A stretch of DNA of 64,000 bases from Methylomonas sp. (GTDB lineage Bacteria > Pseudomonadota > Gammaproteobacteria > Methylococcales > Methylomonadaceae): the NCBI RefSeq assembly GCF_023228165.1, contig NZ_JALOBS010000012.1:1-64000 (forward strand), read 5' to 3'. A model generated the notes under the pieces. The model was not told the origin of the DNA and did not search any database. It was given only the letters and a program-made list of their open reading frames with translations. This document shows, in pieces, positions 24,336 to 33,698 of this stretch. The translations under genes were made by a program, and so were the position numbers. Every line of letters starts with the position of its first letter. Within the stretch, counting starts at the first letter, position 1.

Positions 24336-25987
24336 TTAAAGCATGGTTTAAGAGCGGTTCCCCGTGGATCTGGATGACAGCTGGTGCGGTCAGCATTAAT
24401 TTATTGCTTGTTGGGGGCCTGTTGGTATTGATTGCAATTCGAGGGTTGGGGCATTTTTGGCCAGCGAATATTGTGGAATATCAATACCAGAATCAACAAG
24501 GCCAGAACTCGGTCATCATCGGCGAGGAAGTTGATGAATCGTTGTTGCCTGAAGCTCAAGCCAGGGCGGCAGGGTTTGAGGTGTTGAACGGTGCCAAATA
24601 TTTGCATCAGTATCTGGTGAAAACCGGCAACCGCGATATTCTGGGTAGCGATTTCCGCTGGATACAGGACCAATATATACGTCAAAAAAGTAACCCGCTA
24701 GATCTGATTGCCGTTGAGCGCAGGGAGTGGGGTAATTTTTACGGTCGTTTGCTGGCGGTAAAACAAAACGGCCAAGTTATAGCGGACGGTGAACAAGCTT
24801 GGCCCGTGGCGCAGGAAAAACTGGCTGAAGCCTTGGCCTTGTTTGATGAAATCGACAGTCTGCAGGATAAAGATGTAGGAGCGATTAATTACGATCTGGA
24901 ACGCTTACGCTTGAAACAACGCGCCCTGGAATTGAAAAATCAATGGAACGGCACCAAAAGCCAGGAATTTGCTGCGCAAAAATTAGCCTATGAAGAGCAA
25001 TATAAAGTCATCCAGGCACAACTGGGCAAGCTGAATCAGGAAATCAAGACTTACAGCATTATGGTCTCCGAGGCGGGGGGGCGGGAAATCAACATTCCAC
25101 TGAATAGAGTGGTGAAGCTGACCCGCCCCAATGCCATGAGCGTACTGGATAAATCCATTGAGTACGTGAAAAACTTTAAATCCTTTATTACCGAGGATCC
25201 GCGCGAAGCCAATACCGAAGGCGGTATATTTCCGGCCATATTCGGTACGGTGTTAATGGTGATGCTAATGGCTGTGGTAGTGACTCCGTTTGGGGTGATC
25301 GCGGCGGTTTACCTGCGGGAATATGCCAAACAAGGCTTTATTACCCGTATCATCCGTATTGCGGTCAACAATCTGGCCGGGGTGCCGTCGATTGTTTACG
25401 GTGTGTTCGGCCTGGGCTTTTTTGTCTACATCATCGGCGGCAATATCGACAAGATATTTTTTCCAGAAGCGGCGCCCGCTCCGGTATTCGGCACGCCGGG
25501 TTTGTTATGGGCTTCCCTGACCCTGGCATTATTGACCCTGCCGGTGGTGATTGTTGCCACCGAGGAAGGCTTGTCCCGCATACCTAAATCGATTCGGGAA
25601 GGCAGTTTGGCCTTGGGTGCGACCAAAGCCGAAACCTTGTGGCGCACGGTATTGCCCATGGCCAGTCCGGCCATTATGACAGGCCTGATTTTGGCCGTGG
25701 CGCGCGCGGCTGGCGAGGTGGCGCCATTGATGTTGGTGGGCGTGGTTAAGCTGGCCCCGACGTTGCCGTTGGACGGCAACTTTCCCTATCTGCATTTAGA
25801 CCGAAAATTCATGCACTTGGGCTTTCATATTTACGATGTGGGTTTTCAAAGTCCTAACGTCGAAGCGGCAAGGCCTTTGGTTTATGCAACGTCCTTGCTG
25901 TTGGTGATGGTGATCATTGGTTTGAACATGTTCGCAATCGCCATCCGCAACAATTTAAGAGAAAAATATCGCGCACTGGAAAATTAA
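24332..25987 (+). CDS. pstA: Phosphate ABC transporter permease PstA with periplasmic insert
   Basis: 551 aa. One N-terminal membrane helix (about residues 13-38) and a 260-residue charged, partly coiled-coil periplasmic region (IDSLQDKDVGAINYDLERLR, QAQLGKLNQEIKTY) precede the permease domain from about residue 300 (GTVLMVMLMAVVVTPFGVIAAVYLREYA). The EAA loop is IREGSLALGATKAETLWRTV. It forms the membrane channel with PstC, and the matching inserts in both subunits suggest they contact each other or PstS outside the membrane. It is translationally coupled to pstC by a 4-nt overlap. Confidence 0.93.
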   Translation: MIKAWFKSGSPWIWMTAGAVSINLLLVGGLLVLIAIRGLGHFWPANIVEYQYQNQQGQNSVIIGEEVDESLLPEAQARAAGFEVLNGAKYLHQYLVKTGNRDILGSDFRWIQDQYIRQKSNPLDLIAVERREWGNFYGRLLAVKQNGQVIADGEQAWPVAQEKLAEALALFDEIDSLQDKDVGAINYDLERLRLKQRALELKNQWNGTKSQEFAAQKLAYEEQYKVIQAQLGKLNQEIKTYSIMVSEAGGREINIPLNRVVKLTRPNAMSVLDKSIEYVKNFKSFITEDPREANTEGGIFPAIFGTVLMVMLMAVVVTPFGVIAAVYLREYAKQGFITRIIRIAVNNLAGVPSIVYGVFGLGFFVYIIGGNIDKIFFPEAAPAPVFGTPGLLWASLTLALLTLPVVIVATEEGLSRIPKSIREGSLALGATKAETLWRTVLPMASPAIMTGLILAVARAAGEVAPLMLVGVVKLAPTLPLDGNFPYLHLDRKFMHLGFHIYDVGFQSPNVEAARPLVYATSLLLVMVIIGLNMFAIAIRNNLREKYRALEN

Positions 25988-26024
25988 CGTTGTTCATCAA
26001 CACGACACGTTTGGATTAAACACA

Positions 26025-26858
26025 ATGACAACAGAAGCAAGAAAAACCCATGCCATTGATATCAATGCGCTGAATCGAGCCGACAAGTCCGGCCGCGACA
26101 AGTTTGATACCTGCATTTCGGTACAGGATTTGAATTTGTTTTACGGTAGCAAACAAGCGTTACACAAAGTCAGTATGGAAATGCCCCGTAAAAAGGTTAC
26201 CGCTTATATCGGCCCCAGCGGTTGCGGCAAATCGACTTTATTGCGCTGCATTAACCGCATGAACGATCTGGTCGACGGGGTCACTATTCAGGGGAAACTG
26301 TTACTGGATGGGGAAGATATTTACGATAAAAACATTAATGTGGCCGCTTTGCGGCGGCGGGTGGGTATGGTGTTTCAAAAACCCAACCCATTTCCGAAAA
26401 GTATTTATGAAAATGTTGCTTACGGATTGCGCATACAAGGTATTAACGACAGACGGGTCTTGGATGAAATCGTCGAAAAATCCCTGCGGGGCGCCGCCTT
26501 GTGGGACGAAGCCAAAGATCGGTTGAACGACAACGCCTTAGGCATGTCGGGCGGTCAGCAGCAACGTCTGGTCATTGCCCGCGCCATCGCCATCGAGCCC
26601 GAGGTGATCCTGCTCGACGAACCGGCTTCGGCCTTGGACCCGATTTCCACCTTGAAAATCGAAGAATTGATAGACGAGCTCAAGGAAAAATATACTATCG
26701 TCATTGTTACCCACAATATGCAACAGGCAGCCCGGGTCTCGGATTACACTGCATTTATGTACATGGGCGAGCTGATCGAGTTTGGTGAAACCAGCGAGCT
26801 GTTTACCAATCCGTCAAAAAAACAAACCGAAGATTACATTACCGGGCGTTACGGTTAG
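26025..26858 (+). CDS. pstB: Phosphate ABC transporter ATP-binding protein
   Basis: 277 aa. Walker A GPSGCGKST, ABC signature MSGGQQQRL, Walker B VILLDEPASALDP and switch histidine in IVTHNMQQA are all intact. It powers phosphate import by PstCA. An N-terminal extension of some 25 residues before the ABC domain is common in PstB. phoU follows 11 nt later. Confidence 0.97.
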   Translation: MTTEARKTHAIDINALNRADKSGRDKFDTCISVQDLNLFYGSKQALHKVSMEMPRKKVTAYIGPSGCGKSTLLRCINRMNDLVDGVTIQGKLLLDGEDIYDKNINVAALRRRVGMVFQKPNPFPKSIYENVAYGLRIQGINDRRVLDEIVEKSLRGAALWDEAKDRLNDNALGMSGGQQQRLVIARAIAIEPEVILLDEPASALDPISTLKIEELIDELKEKYTIVIVTHNMQQAARVSDYTAFMYMGELIEFGETSELFTNPSKKQTEDYITGRYG

Positions 26859-26869
26859 GAGCATCATTC

Positions 26870-27589
26870 ATGGATAACAGCATCATAAACCAACACATTT
26901 CCCGTCAGTTCAATAAGGAAATGGAAGACATCCGTAACAAGGTGTTGACCATGGGCGGACTGGTCGAACAACAGGTCGATTTAGCGACCAACGCCTTCAT
27001 GAGTTATGACATGGAAAGTGCGGAAAAAGTGATCCAGCAGGACCAGTTGATCAACGCATTGGAAAAAGATATCGACCACGAATGTACTGAAATCATGGCC
27101 AAACGACAGCCGGCGGCGTTTGATTTGCGTATGTTGATCGCTACCATCAAGATCATTACCGATTTGGAGCGCATCGGCGATGAAGCAGCCCGTATCGCCA
27201 AAATGACCATGCGGATCGAGGCGGCCGATTATTATCAGGATAAGTACTACGAAATCGAGCATTTATTGGAGATGGTCAAGGAAATGCTCAATGGCGCGCT
27301 GGATGCCTATGCCCGTACCGATACCGAGGAAGTCATTGCCATCACCGCGCAAGATCACAAGGTAGACCGCGAATACACCAGTATTACCCGGCAGTTGATC
27401 ACCCAGATGATGGAAGACCCGCGCAATATTACCCGGGCGTTGGATATGCTATGGACCGCTCGTGCCTTGGAGCGGATAGGCGATCATTCCTGTAACGTCT
27501 GCGAGCATGTTATCTATATGGTCCAAGGCAAGGATGTGCGCCATCTCACCCATGAAGAATTGGAAAAGACCGTCAACGAGGGGCGCTAA
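26870..27589 (+). CDS. phoU: Phosphate transport system regulatory protein
   Basis: 239 aa, all-helical PhoU with two repeated three-helix bundles; each has a metal-binding E/D cluster (DLERIGDEAARIAKM and ALERIGDHSCNVCEH). PhoU links PstSCAB activity to the PhoR/PhoB system and represses it when phosphate is plentiful. GGAG precedes the ATG. It is the last gene of the pst operon; phoB and phoR are not in the window. Confidence 0.96.
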   Translation: MDNSIINQHISRQFNKEMEDIRNKVLTMGGLVEQQVDLATNAFMSYDMESAEKVIQQDQLINALEKDIDHECTEIMAKRQPAAFDLRMLIATIKIITDLERIGDEAARIAKMTMRIEAADYYQDKYYEIEHLLEMVKEMLNGALDAYARTDTEEVIAITAQDHKVDREYTSITRQLITQMMEDPRNITRALDMLWTARALERIGDHSCNVCEHVIYMVQGKDVRHLTHEELEKTVNEGR

Positions 27590-27612
27590 CAGGGGAATCC
27601 ATTCCTAAAGAA

Positions 27613-27636
27613 TGGCCGCAAAAGGATTCGCGGCCA
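27613..27636. terminator. Hairpin between converging phoU and cbpM
   Basis: TGGCCGC and GCGGCCA form a 7-bp GC-rich stem between the two converging stop codons. It lacks a clear U-tract, so the call rests on stem strength and position. Confidence 0.6.
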
Positions 27637-27671
27637 AAAACGTTCAGCCTAACCTTGCCGGTAACGGAGCT

Positions 27672-27986
27672 CTAAAACTCTGTTTTACCCGCTCTTAACA
27701 ACTGGCGCCGTAAGTGATCGAGTTCTTCCTGCATATCAGCGACTAAGGCGGCCAGCTCGGGATGGGCTTCGAAGTTGCGTTCGATAGTTATCATGCGTTT
27801 GGCTCGGTTCAGTTCCATGGCGGTGAAACACCATTGATCAGATTCGCACTTAGTGGCGGACAATAAACCCTCCTCGATGTGCCGCATCACCCAGTCGGGT
27901 TCAACCGAGCACAGTGCCGCCAATTGCTCCACTGTCAGGTAAGTGTCTTCTATAACCGCGGTTAAGGTAATTTCGGTATGTGACAT
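27672..27986 (-). CDS. cbpM: Chaperone modulatory protein CbpM
   Basis: 104 aa, MerR-like helical protein that in E. coli binds CbpA and inhibits its co-chaperone and DNA-binding activities. The pattern TVEQLAALCSVEPDWVMRHIEEGLL and the C-terminal helix VADMQEELDHLRRQLL fit the family. It follows cbpA with a 3-nt gap, the conserved gene pair. Confidence 0.9.
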   Translation of the reverse strand: MSHTEITLTAVIEDTYLTVEQLAALCSVEPDWVMRHIEEGLLSATKCESDQWCFTAMELNRAKRMITIERNFEAHPELAALVADMQEELDHLRRQLLRAGKTEF

Positions 27987-27989
27987 GAT

Positions 27990-28946
27990 TTAACTCCGTG
28001 CGGCACGCGGGTCGAAGGCCAGTTCCTGCGCCATGCTTCGGTAAAGTTGTCGGGCTTTTTCAGTGTCGGCGGGCGGTAATACCACTTGAATATCCAGGAA
28101 CAGATCCCCAGGAGGCCGGCTTGGAATACCCTTGCCGCCTAGACGCAGTTGCCGGCCGCTTTGAGTGCCTTCCGGTATCCGTACCTTCAGCTGGCCATCA
28201 ATCAGATGGACATTCACCATCGCCCCCAGTGCGGCTTCCCAAGGCGTCACCGGTAAACCGAGATGCAGGTTGCGACCATCGATCCTGAATCTGGGGTGCG
28301 GGTTGAAACAGACCTCCAATAACAAATCTCCGGTTTTACCTTCGCCAAGTCCGGGAGCACCCTGACCGGCCAAACGAATGATTTGGCCTTCGTAAACGCC
28401 TTGGGGGATTTTAATATTGAGCAGCCGGTTTTCCAGCAGAACATGTCCCTGTGGATCCATGCGCGGCACGCGCAGGCCAATTTGTCTGGAAGCGCCTCTA
28501 AAGCTGTCCTCCAGATCCAGCATGACCTTCGCATGGTGATCTTCACCGCGGGCGCTAACCTTTCCCTGGCTGTAAAACCCGCCTTGCTTGCCCGTGCCGC
28601 CACGCATTTTGCCGAACAGTTCGGCAAAAAAGTCGCTAAACTCGGACGCTTCTCCGGCATTAAAGCCGCGACCGGAGAATTCAAAACCGGCATCCCAGTT
28701 AGGTGGCGGTTTAAACTCCTGCCCGGGTTTATAGCCACGGCCAAGTTGGTCATAAGCGGCGCGTTTTTCGACATCGGAGAGCACGGTATAGGCTTCATTG
28801 ATCTCCTTCATCTTCGCTTCGGCATTCGCTTCCTTGGAGACGTCGGGATGATATTTGCGGGCCAGTTTGCGAAAGGCCTTTTTAATATCGGCCAGCGCGG
28901 CATCTTTTTTAACGCCCAAGACTTGATAATAATCCTTGTATTGCAA
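27990..28946 (-). CDS. cbpA: Curved DNA-binding protein CbpA (DnaJ-class co-chaperone)
   Basis: 318 aa. The J domain (about residues 1-70) has the HPD motif in RKYHPDVSKEA; a Gly/Phe-rich linker follows (residues about 75-125), then two DnaJ C-terminal beta domains (VMLDLEDSFRGASRQI ... GDLLLEV, and PVTPWEAALGAMV ... GDLFLDIQVV). No zinc-finger domain is present, as expected for CbpA. It starts with TTG, since no in-frame ATG or GTG is close; a strong AGGGGGA Shine-Dalgarno stands just before it, which supports the TTG. Confidence 0.93.
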   Translation of the reverse strand: MQYKDYYQVLGVKKDAALADIKKAFRKLARKYHPDVSKEANAEAKMKEINEAYTVLSDVEKRAAYDQLGRGYKPGQEFKPPPNWDAGFEFSGRGFNAGEASEFSDFFAELFGKMRGGTGKQGGFYSQGKVSARGEDHHAKVMLDLEDSFRGASRQIGLRVPRMDPQGHVLLENRLLNIKIPQGVYEGQIIRLAGQGAPGLGEGKTGDLLLEVCFNPHPRFRIDGRNLHLGLPVTPWEAALGAMVNVHLIDGQLKVRIPEGTQSGRQLRLGGKGIPSRPPGDLFLDIQVVLPPADTEKARQLYRSMAQELAFDPRAARS

Positions 28947-29058
28947 TGATCCCCCTTGTGATTGCTGTCACGCCAGGTACTCTGGTTGGTTAAATCCGTT
29001 CGAATTTAAAAAATAGCATACATCATCAACTGATAAATTGTTGCCAGGAAAATAAGCC

Positions 29059-30084
29059 ATGCCTATCACCCAACCTTGCTTTCGACCCGCATGGTGGTTA
29101 AACAACCCGCATTTACAAACCTTGTATCCGGCCTTGTTACGTAAAGTGCCGCCATTGCAGCGGAAACGGGAACGTTTATCAACCCCGGATGGCGATTTTA
29201 TCGATCTGGATTGGTATGGGGAAAACCACGGCGTTATCGTGATATTACTGCATGGCTTGTCAGGCAGCTCGCAGTCGGGATACATCGTCGGTTTACAACG
29301 TAGCTTGCGGCAATGCGGTTATGCCAGTGTGGCGATGAACTTTCGCGGTTGTAGCGGCGAACCCAATCGTCTGGCGCGTTGTTATCATTCGGGCGAAACC
29401 GAGGATATCGATTTTGTCTATCAAACGCTAAGCCAGCGCTACCCGGAGACTGCGTTTGCCGCCGTAGGATTTTCATTAGGCGGCAACGTATTATTGAAGT
29501 GGTTGGGAGAGCAAGGCGATAACCTTAACTTATCCGCAGCCGTGGCGGTTTCGGCGCCTCTTTTGTTAAACGAGTGCGCCACTAAATTGGATAACGGTTT
29601 TTCCAGAATTTACCGCAAGCATTTATTGGATGAATTAAAGCGCTACATGCATGCAAAACAGCGGTATTTGCAGACAAGCGGTCGTGAGGCGGAAGCCGAT
29701 AAATTGGCCCGGTTAGGCGATTTGGCGAACATTCAATCGTTTTGGCGATACGATGATCGGGTAGTGGCAAAATTACACGGTTTTAAAGATGTGCATGATT
29801 ACTATCGCCGCTGCAGTTCCCGGCAATTTTTATCGGCGATTCGAGTGCCGACTTTGCTGATTCAAGCCGAAGACGATCCTTTTATGACCCCGGCGGTTCT
29901 GCCTAATGCCGATGAACTTGCGCCACTAGTTCAATTGGAAGTGTGCAGCGCGGGCGGTCATGTCGGGTTTGTAATTAGCCGAAACCGGTGTAGAGCCGAT
30001 TATTGGCTGGAACAGCGGATCCCGCTGTTTCTAAGCAAATATCTACCGGATTCGGAGGGTTTCGTCCGGGGTGAGCAGGGGTAA
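29059..30084 (+). CDS. YheT-type alpha/beta hydrolase
   Basis: 341 aa, no signal peptide. N-terminal WWLNNPHLQTLYPALLR is characteristic of the YheT family (probable carboxylesterase or abhydrolase). The nucleophile elbow is GFSLGGN, with an HGLSGSSQSGY oxyanion-type loop; the acid and base are probably in QAEDDPFMTP and SAGGHVGF. The natural substrate is unknown. AGGAA precedes the ATG. It is divergent from cbpA and is followed by glyQ with its own -10 box. Confidence 0.85.
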   Translation: MPITQPCFRPAWWLNNPHLQTLYPALLRKVPPLQRKRERLSTPDGDFIDLDWYGENHGVIVILLHGLSGSSQSGYIVGLQRSLRQCGYASVAMNFRGCSGEPNRLARCYHSGETEDIDFVYQTLSQRYPETAFAAVGFSLGGNVLLKWLGEQGDNLNLSAAVAVSAPLLLNECATKLDNGFSRIYRKHLLDELKRYMHAKQRYLQTSGREAEADKLARLGDLANIQSFWRYDDRVVAKLHGFKDVHDYYRRCSSRQFLSAIRVPTLLIQAEDDPFMTPAVLPNADELAPLVQLEVCSAGGHVGFVISRNRCRADYWLEQRIPLFLSKYLPDSEGFVRGEQG

Positions 30085-30173
30085 GCTAACCCGGTATAGG
30101 CCTTGTCCAGCCAGCTTGGCCGAGCTTTTTCAGGTATAATCCCGCTATTTTTATTATTCAAGTGGCTCTCAGC

Positions 30174-31088
30174 GTGTCTACTAGCAAAAACGATGTCTCT
30201 ACTTTTCAGGGCCTGATTTTGACCTTGCAGGAATACTGGTCGAATCAGGGATGTGTATTGTTGCAACCTTTGGATCAGGAAGTGGGCGCCGGTACGTTTC
30301 ACCCCGCCACGTTTCTGCGCGCCATCGGTCCGGAGCCCTGGAATTCGGCTTATGTGCAGCCATCCCGCCGCCCAACCGACGGCCGTTATGGCGAAAATCC
30401 CAACCGCTTGCAGCATTACTATCAATTTCAGGTGGTGATGAAACCGTCACCCGCCGATATTCAGGAGTTGTACTTGGGTTCGTTGCGGCATTTGGGCTTG
30501 GACTTGCTGGAACACGATATCCGTTTCGTCGAAGATAACTGGGAATCGCCGACGCTGGGTGCCTGGGGTTTGGGCTGGGAAGTGTGGTTGAACGGCATGG
30601 AGGTCACCCAGTTTACCTATTTCCAACAAGTAGGCGGTTTGGAATGCAAGCCGGTCACCGGCGAGATCACTTACGGCCTGGAACGTATCGCCATGTATCT
30701 GCAAGGCGTGGCATCCGTGTTCGATTTAGTCTGGACTAGCGGCCCGCAAGGTGTGGTCACTTACGGCGATGTATTTCACCAAAACGAAGTGGAAATGTCG
30801 GAATTTAACTTTGATTTGGCGAATGTGGATTTTTTGTTTCAGTGCTTCGATACCTATGAACGCGAATGTCTGATGTTACTGGACAAAAACTTGCCGTTGC
30901 CGGCTTATGAAATGGTCTTGAAAGCTTCGCACTCGTTTAATTTGCTGGATGCGCGGCATGCGATTTCCGTTACCGAACGCCAACGTTTCATTTTGAGAGT
31001 GCGCAATATGGCCAAGTCGGTGGCCGAGGCTTATTACAATCGCCGGGAAGCGTTGGGCTTTCCTATTCTTGCCAGACAGGGAGCGTAA
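30174..31088 (+). CDS. glyQ: Glycyl-tRNA synthetase alpha chain
   Basis: Catalytic subunit of the bacterial alpha2-beta2 glycyl-tRNA synthetase (class II). Blocks TFQGLILTLQEYW, GAGTFHPATFLRAIGPEPW and RRPTDGRYGENPNRLQHYYQ are highly conserved. Both possible starts are GTG (30162 or 30174); 30174 gives 304 aa, closest to the family length, and no clear Shine-Dalgarno decides. A TATAAT at 30135-30140 is a likely -10 box, although no -35 at proper spacing is seen. It is immediately followed by glyS. Confidence 0.96.
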   Translation: MSTSKNDVSTFQGLILTLQEYWSNQGCVLLQPLDQEVGAGTFHPATFLRAIGPEPWNSAYVQPSRRPTDGRYGENPNRLQHYYQFQVVMKPSPADIQELYLGSLRHLGLDLLEHDIRFVEDNWESPTLGAWGLGWEVWLNGMEVTQFTYFQQVGGLECKPVTGEITYGLERIAMYLQGVASVFDLVWTSGPQGVVTYGDVFHQNEVEMSEFNFDLANVDFLFQCFDTYERECLMLLDKNLPLPAYEMVLKASHSFNLLDARHAISVTERQRFILRVRNMAKSVAEAYYNRREALGFPILARQGA

Positions 31089-31089
31089 C

Positions 31090-33159
31090 ATGACCGCGAC
31101 TAATCATTTGTTATTTGAACTGGGTTGCGAAGAGCTGCCGCCGAAATCACTGAAAAAACTCAGTCAGGCCTTGCTGGATAATGTCCTGGCCGGATTGAAC
31201 GATGCAGGACTGAGCTACAATCAGGGGCGTGCCTATGCGACGCCGCGCCGTTTGGCGGTATTGATCAACGATCTGCAAACTTTTCAGGCCGACAAGGTCG
31301 TCGAGAAACGCGGCCCGGCGGTGATGGCGGCATTCGGCCCGGATGGCACGCCCAGCAAGGCCGCTCAGGGTTTTGCAGCCAGCTGCGGAGCAAGTTTCGA
31401 ACAACTGGAAAAGCTGGAAACCGACAAGGGGGCTTGGTTGGTGTTTAAGCAGGCCGTCAAAGGTCAGTCGACTGCCGAATTGATCCCGGACATCATCCGC
31501 AAAAGCCTGAACAATCTGCCGATCGCCAAGCGCATGCGCTGGGGCAGTCTGGACAGCGAGTTTGTCCGGCCTGTACATTGGGCTGTACTGCTGTTCGGCG
31601 CGCAAGTCATTGATACCGAGATCCTGGGCATCAAAACCGGTCGTAGCACGCGCGGCCACCGTTTCCATGCGCCGCAGGCATTGGAGATTGCCAGCCCGCA
31701 CGATTACTTGGGCACTCTAAGTTCGCAAAGCAAAGTCTTGGCCGATTTCGAAGAGCGCATGGCCATCATTCGGGATGCTGCCAATCAGGCCGCCGCCAAT
31801 GTCGGCGGTGAAGCGCATATCGAAGAGGACTTACTGGAAGAAATTGCGGCGCTAAACGAATGGCCGGTACCGGTAGTGGGTAATTTCGATGCCCGTTTCC
31901 TGGAGTTGCCGAAGGAAGTGCTGATTACCACCATGCAGTCCAACCAAAAGTATTTTCCGGTTAAAAACGCCGAAGGCGGCCTGTTACCGCATTTTATTAC
32001 CTTTGCCAATATCGAAAGTTCTAACCCGGTTTCGATTCAGCAAGGGAACGAGCGGGTGGTGTTGCCTCGTTTATCGGATGCCGAATTTTTCTGGAAACAA
32101 GATAGAAAGCAGGCATTGGCCGATCGCGTCGACAGTTTAAAAACCATTGTGTTCCAGAAAGACCTAGGTACTTTGTTTGATAAGACCGAACGAGTGGCCG
32201 GTCTGGCAGTGTTGATAGCTGAAAAATTGGATGCCGATATTGCGTTAGCCAAACGCGCGGCGCTGCTGGCCAAGACCGATCTGATGACCAACATGGTTGG
32301 CGAATTCGCCAATCTGCAAGGTACCATGGGCTTCTATTATGCGAGAGCGGATGGTGAGGATATAGCCGTAGCGAGGGCGCTGGAAGAGCAGTACTTTCCA
32401 AAACAATCCGGGGGCATGGTTCCTCAGGCTCAAATTAGCGTGGCGCTGGCGCTGGCTGAGAAAATCGATACGTTGGCCGGCATATTTAGCGCAGGTTTGA
32501 TCCCTACCGGCGATAAGGATCCTTATGCCCTGCGTCGTGCTACCTTGGGTATCTTGCGGATTATCATTGAAAACGGCTTGCGGCTGGATGTAGTTGAATT
32601 GTTGGACGTGGCGTTGGACCAATTCAGCCACAGCTTTAACAAGACCGAAACCCGGCAAAAAGTGATCGGTTTCATCTTTGATCGTTTGAGAGGCTATTGC
32701 CTGGACCAAGGCTATAGTAGTGATGAATTCGAAGCGGTATTGGCCGCCAATCCAACTCAGCCGTTCGATTTTTGGCAGCGAATTCGAGCGGTTCAGTCAT
32801 TTAGACAGTTACCGGAAGCGGAAAGCCTGGCGGCGGCAAATAAGCGCATCATCAACATTCTGAAAAAATCCGAACAAGCTGTTTCCAGCTCGATAGGCAC
32901 ATTGGTCGAAGCGGAAGAGAAAAATCTGTTGGCGGAAGCCGAGTCATCAGCCGCGGATATTCTGCCTTTATTGGCGGAGCAAAATTATCAGTTGGCGCTG
33001 AATCGCTTGGCGGAACTACGCGATAGCGTGGATGCGTTTTTCGATCATGTCATGGTGAACACCGATGACGTGGCGCTGCGTAACAGCCGTTTGGCTTTGT
33101 TGGCGATGTTGTCCAATCAATTTTTACAAATTGCCGATATTTCCAAACTGCAATCGTGA
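31090..33159 (+). CDS. glyS: Glycyl-tRNA synthetase beta chain
   Basis: 689 aa. Begins LLFELGCEELPPKSLKKL as in the family, with KRMRWG, the HD-like region (LAKTDLMTNMVGEFANLQGTMG) and the C-terminal anticodon-binding DALR-type domain (DAFFDHVMVNTDD). It forms the tetramer with GlyQ and binds tRNA. The ATG at 31090, one base after the glyQ stop, is preferred over an upstream TTG. Its stop overlaps the gmhB GTG start. Confidence 0.97.
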   Translation: MTATNHLLFELGCEELPPKSLKKLSQALLDNVLAGLNDAGLSYNQGRAYATPRRLAVLINDLQTFQADKVVEKRGPAVMAAFGPDGTPSKAAQGFAASCGASFEQLEKLETDKGAWLVFKQAVKGQSTAELIPDIIRKSLNNLPIAKRMRWGSLDSEFVRPVHWAVLLFGAQVIDTEILGIKTGRSTRGHRFHAPQALEIASPHDYLGTLSSQSKVLADFEERMAIIRDAANQAAANVGGEAHIEEDLLEEIAALNEWPVPVVGNFDARFLELPKEVLITTMQSNQKYFPVKNAEGGLLPHFITFANIESSNPVSIQQGNERVVLPRLSDAEFFWKQDRKQALADRVDSLKTIVFQKDLGTLFDKTERVAGLAVLIAEKLDADIALAKRAALLAKTDLMTNMVGEFANLQGTMGFYYARADGEDIAVARALEEQYFPKQSGGMVPQAQISVALALAEKIDTLAGIFSAGLIPTGDKDPYALRRATLGILRIIIENGLRLDVVELLDVALDQFSHSFNKTETRQKVIGFIFDRLRGYCLDQGYSSDEFEAVLAANPTQPFDFWQRIRAVQSFRQLPEAESLAAANKRIINILKKSEQAVSSSIGTLVEAEEKNLLAEAESSAADILPLLAEQNYQLALNRLAELRDSVDAFFDHVMVNTDDVALRNSRLALLAMLSNQFLQIADISKLQS

Positions 33160-33698
33160 CGGAGCGTTGGGTCATCCTGGATCGTGATGGTACGATCAAT
33201 ATCGATTCCGATGAGTTTGTTAAATCGCCCGACGAATGGCTGCCGTTACCCGGTAGCCTGGAAGCGATAGCCGAGCTCAATCGGCATGGCTTCAAAGTGG
33301 TCGTCATCACCAATCAATCGGGGTTGGCGAGAGGGTTGTTCGACTTGGCTGCGTTGTCAGCGATGCACGATAAAATGCAACGCATGCTGGCGGAGCTGGG
33401 TGGGCAAATTGAAGCCATTTATTTTTGCCCGCACGGGCCTAACGACCAATGCTCTTGCCGAAAACCCAAGGCGGGATTATTTAAGGCTTTTGCCAGAGAC
33501 AAGCAGGTCGATTTGCAGGCGGTTTACGCAATTGGTGACTCATATCGCGACATAGAGGCCGCTCAAGCCGCGGGTGTCCGCCCTGTGTTGGTTAAAACCG
33601 GCAAAGGCCTGAAAACCTTAGAAAGCCATCCTCAGCTAAATTTACCCATATTTGATAACCTTTATGACGCAGCGCACTACATCGTCTCCAAAAGCTGA
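33156..33698 (+). CDS. gmhB: D-glycero-beta-D-manno-heptose 1,7-bisphosphate 7-phosphatase
   Basis: 180 aa HAD-family histidinol-phosphatase-type enzyme of ADP-heptose (LPS core) synthesis. Motif I is LDRDGTIN, motif II ITNQSGLARG, a zinc site is CPHGPNDQCSCRKPKAG, and motif III/IV is AIGDSYRDIEAA. The start is GTG at 33156, overlapping the glyS stop by 4 nt (GTGA). The glyQ-glyS-gmhB-plsC order is conserved in gammaproteobacteria. Confidence 0.94.
   Translation: MTERWVILDRDGTINIDSDEFVKSPDEWLPLPGSLEAIAELNRHGFKVVVITNQSGLARGLFDLAALSAMHDKMQRMLAELGGQIEAIYFCPHGPNDQCSCRKPKAGLFKAFARDKQVDLQAVYAIGDSYRDIEAAQAAGVRPVLVKTGKGLKTLESHPQLNLPIFDNLYDAAHYIVSKS

Noticed and set aside
28383..28949. 188-codon open frame on the plus strand opposite cbpA
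   Set aside because: It is entirely antisense to the clear DnaJ-class gene, with no ribosome site or family match.
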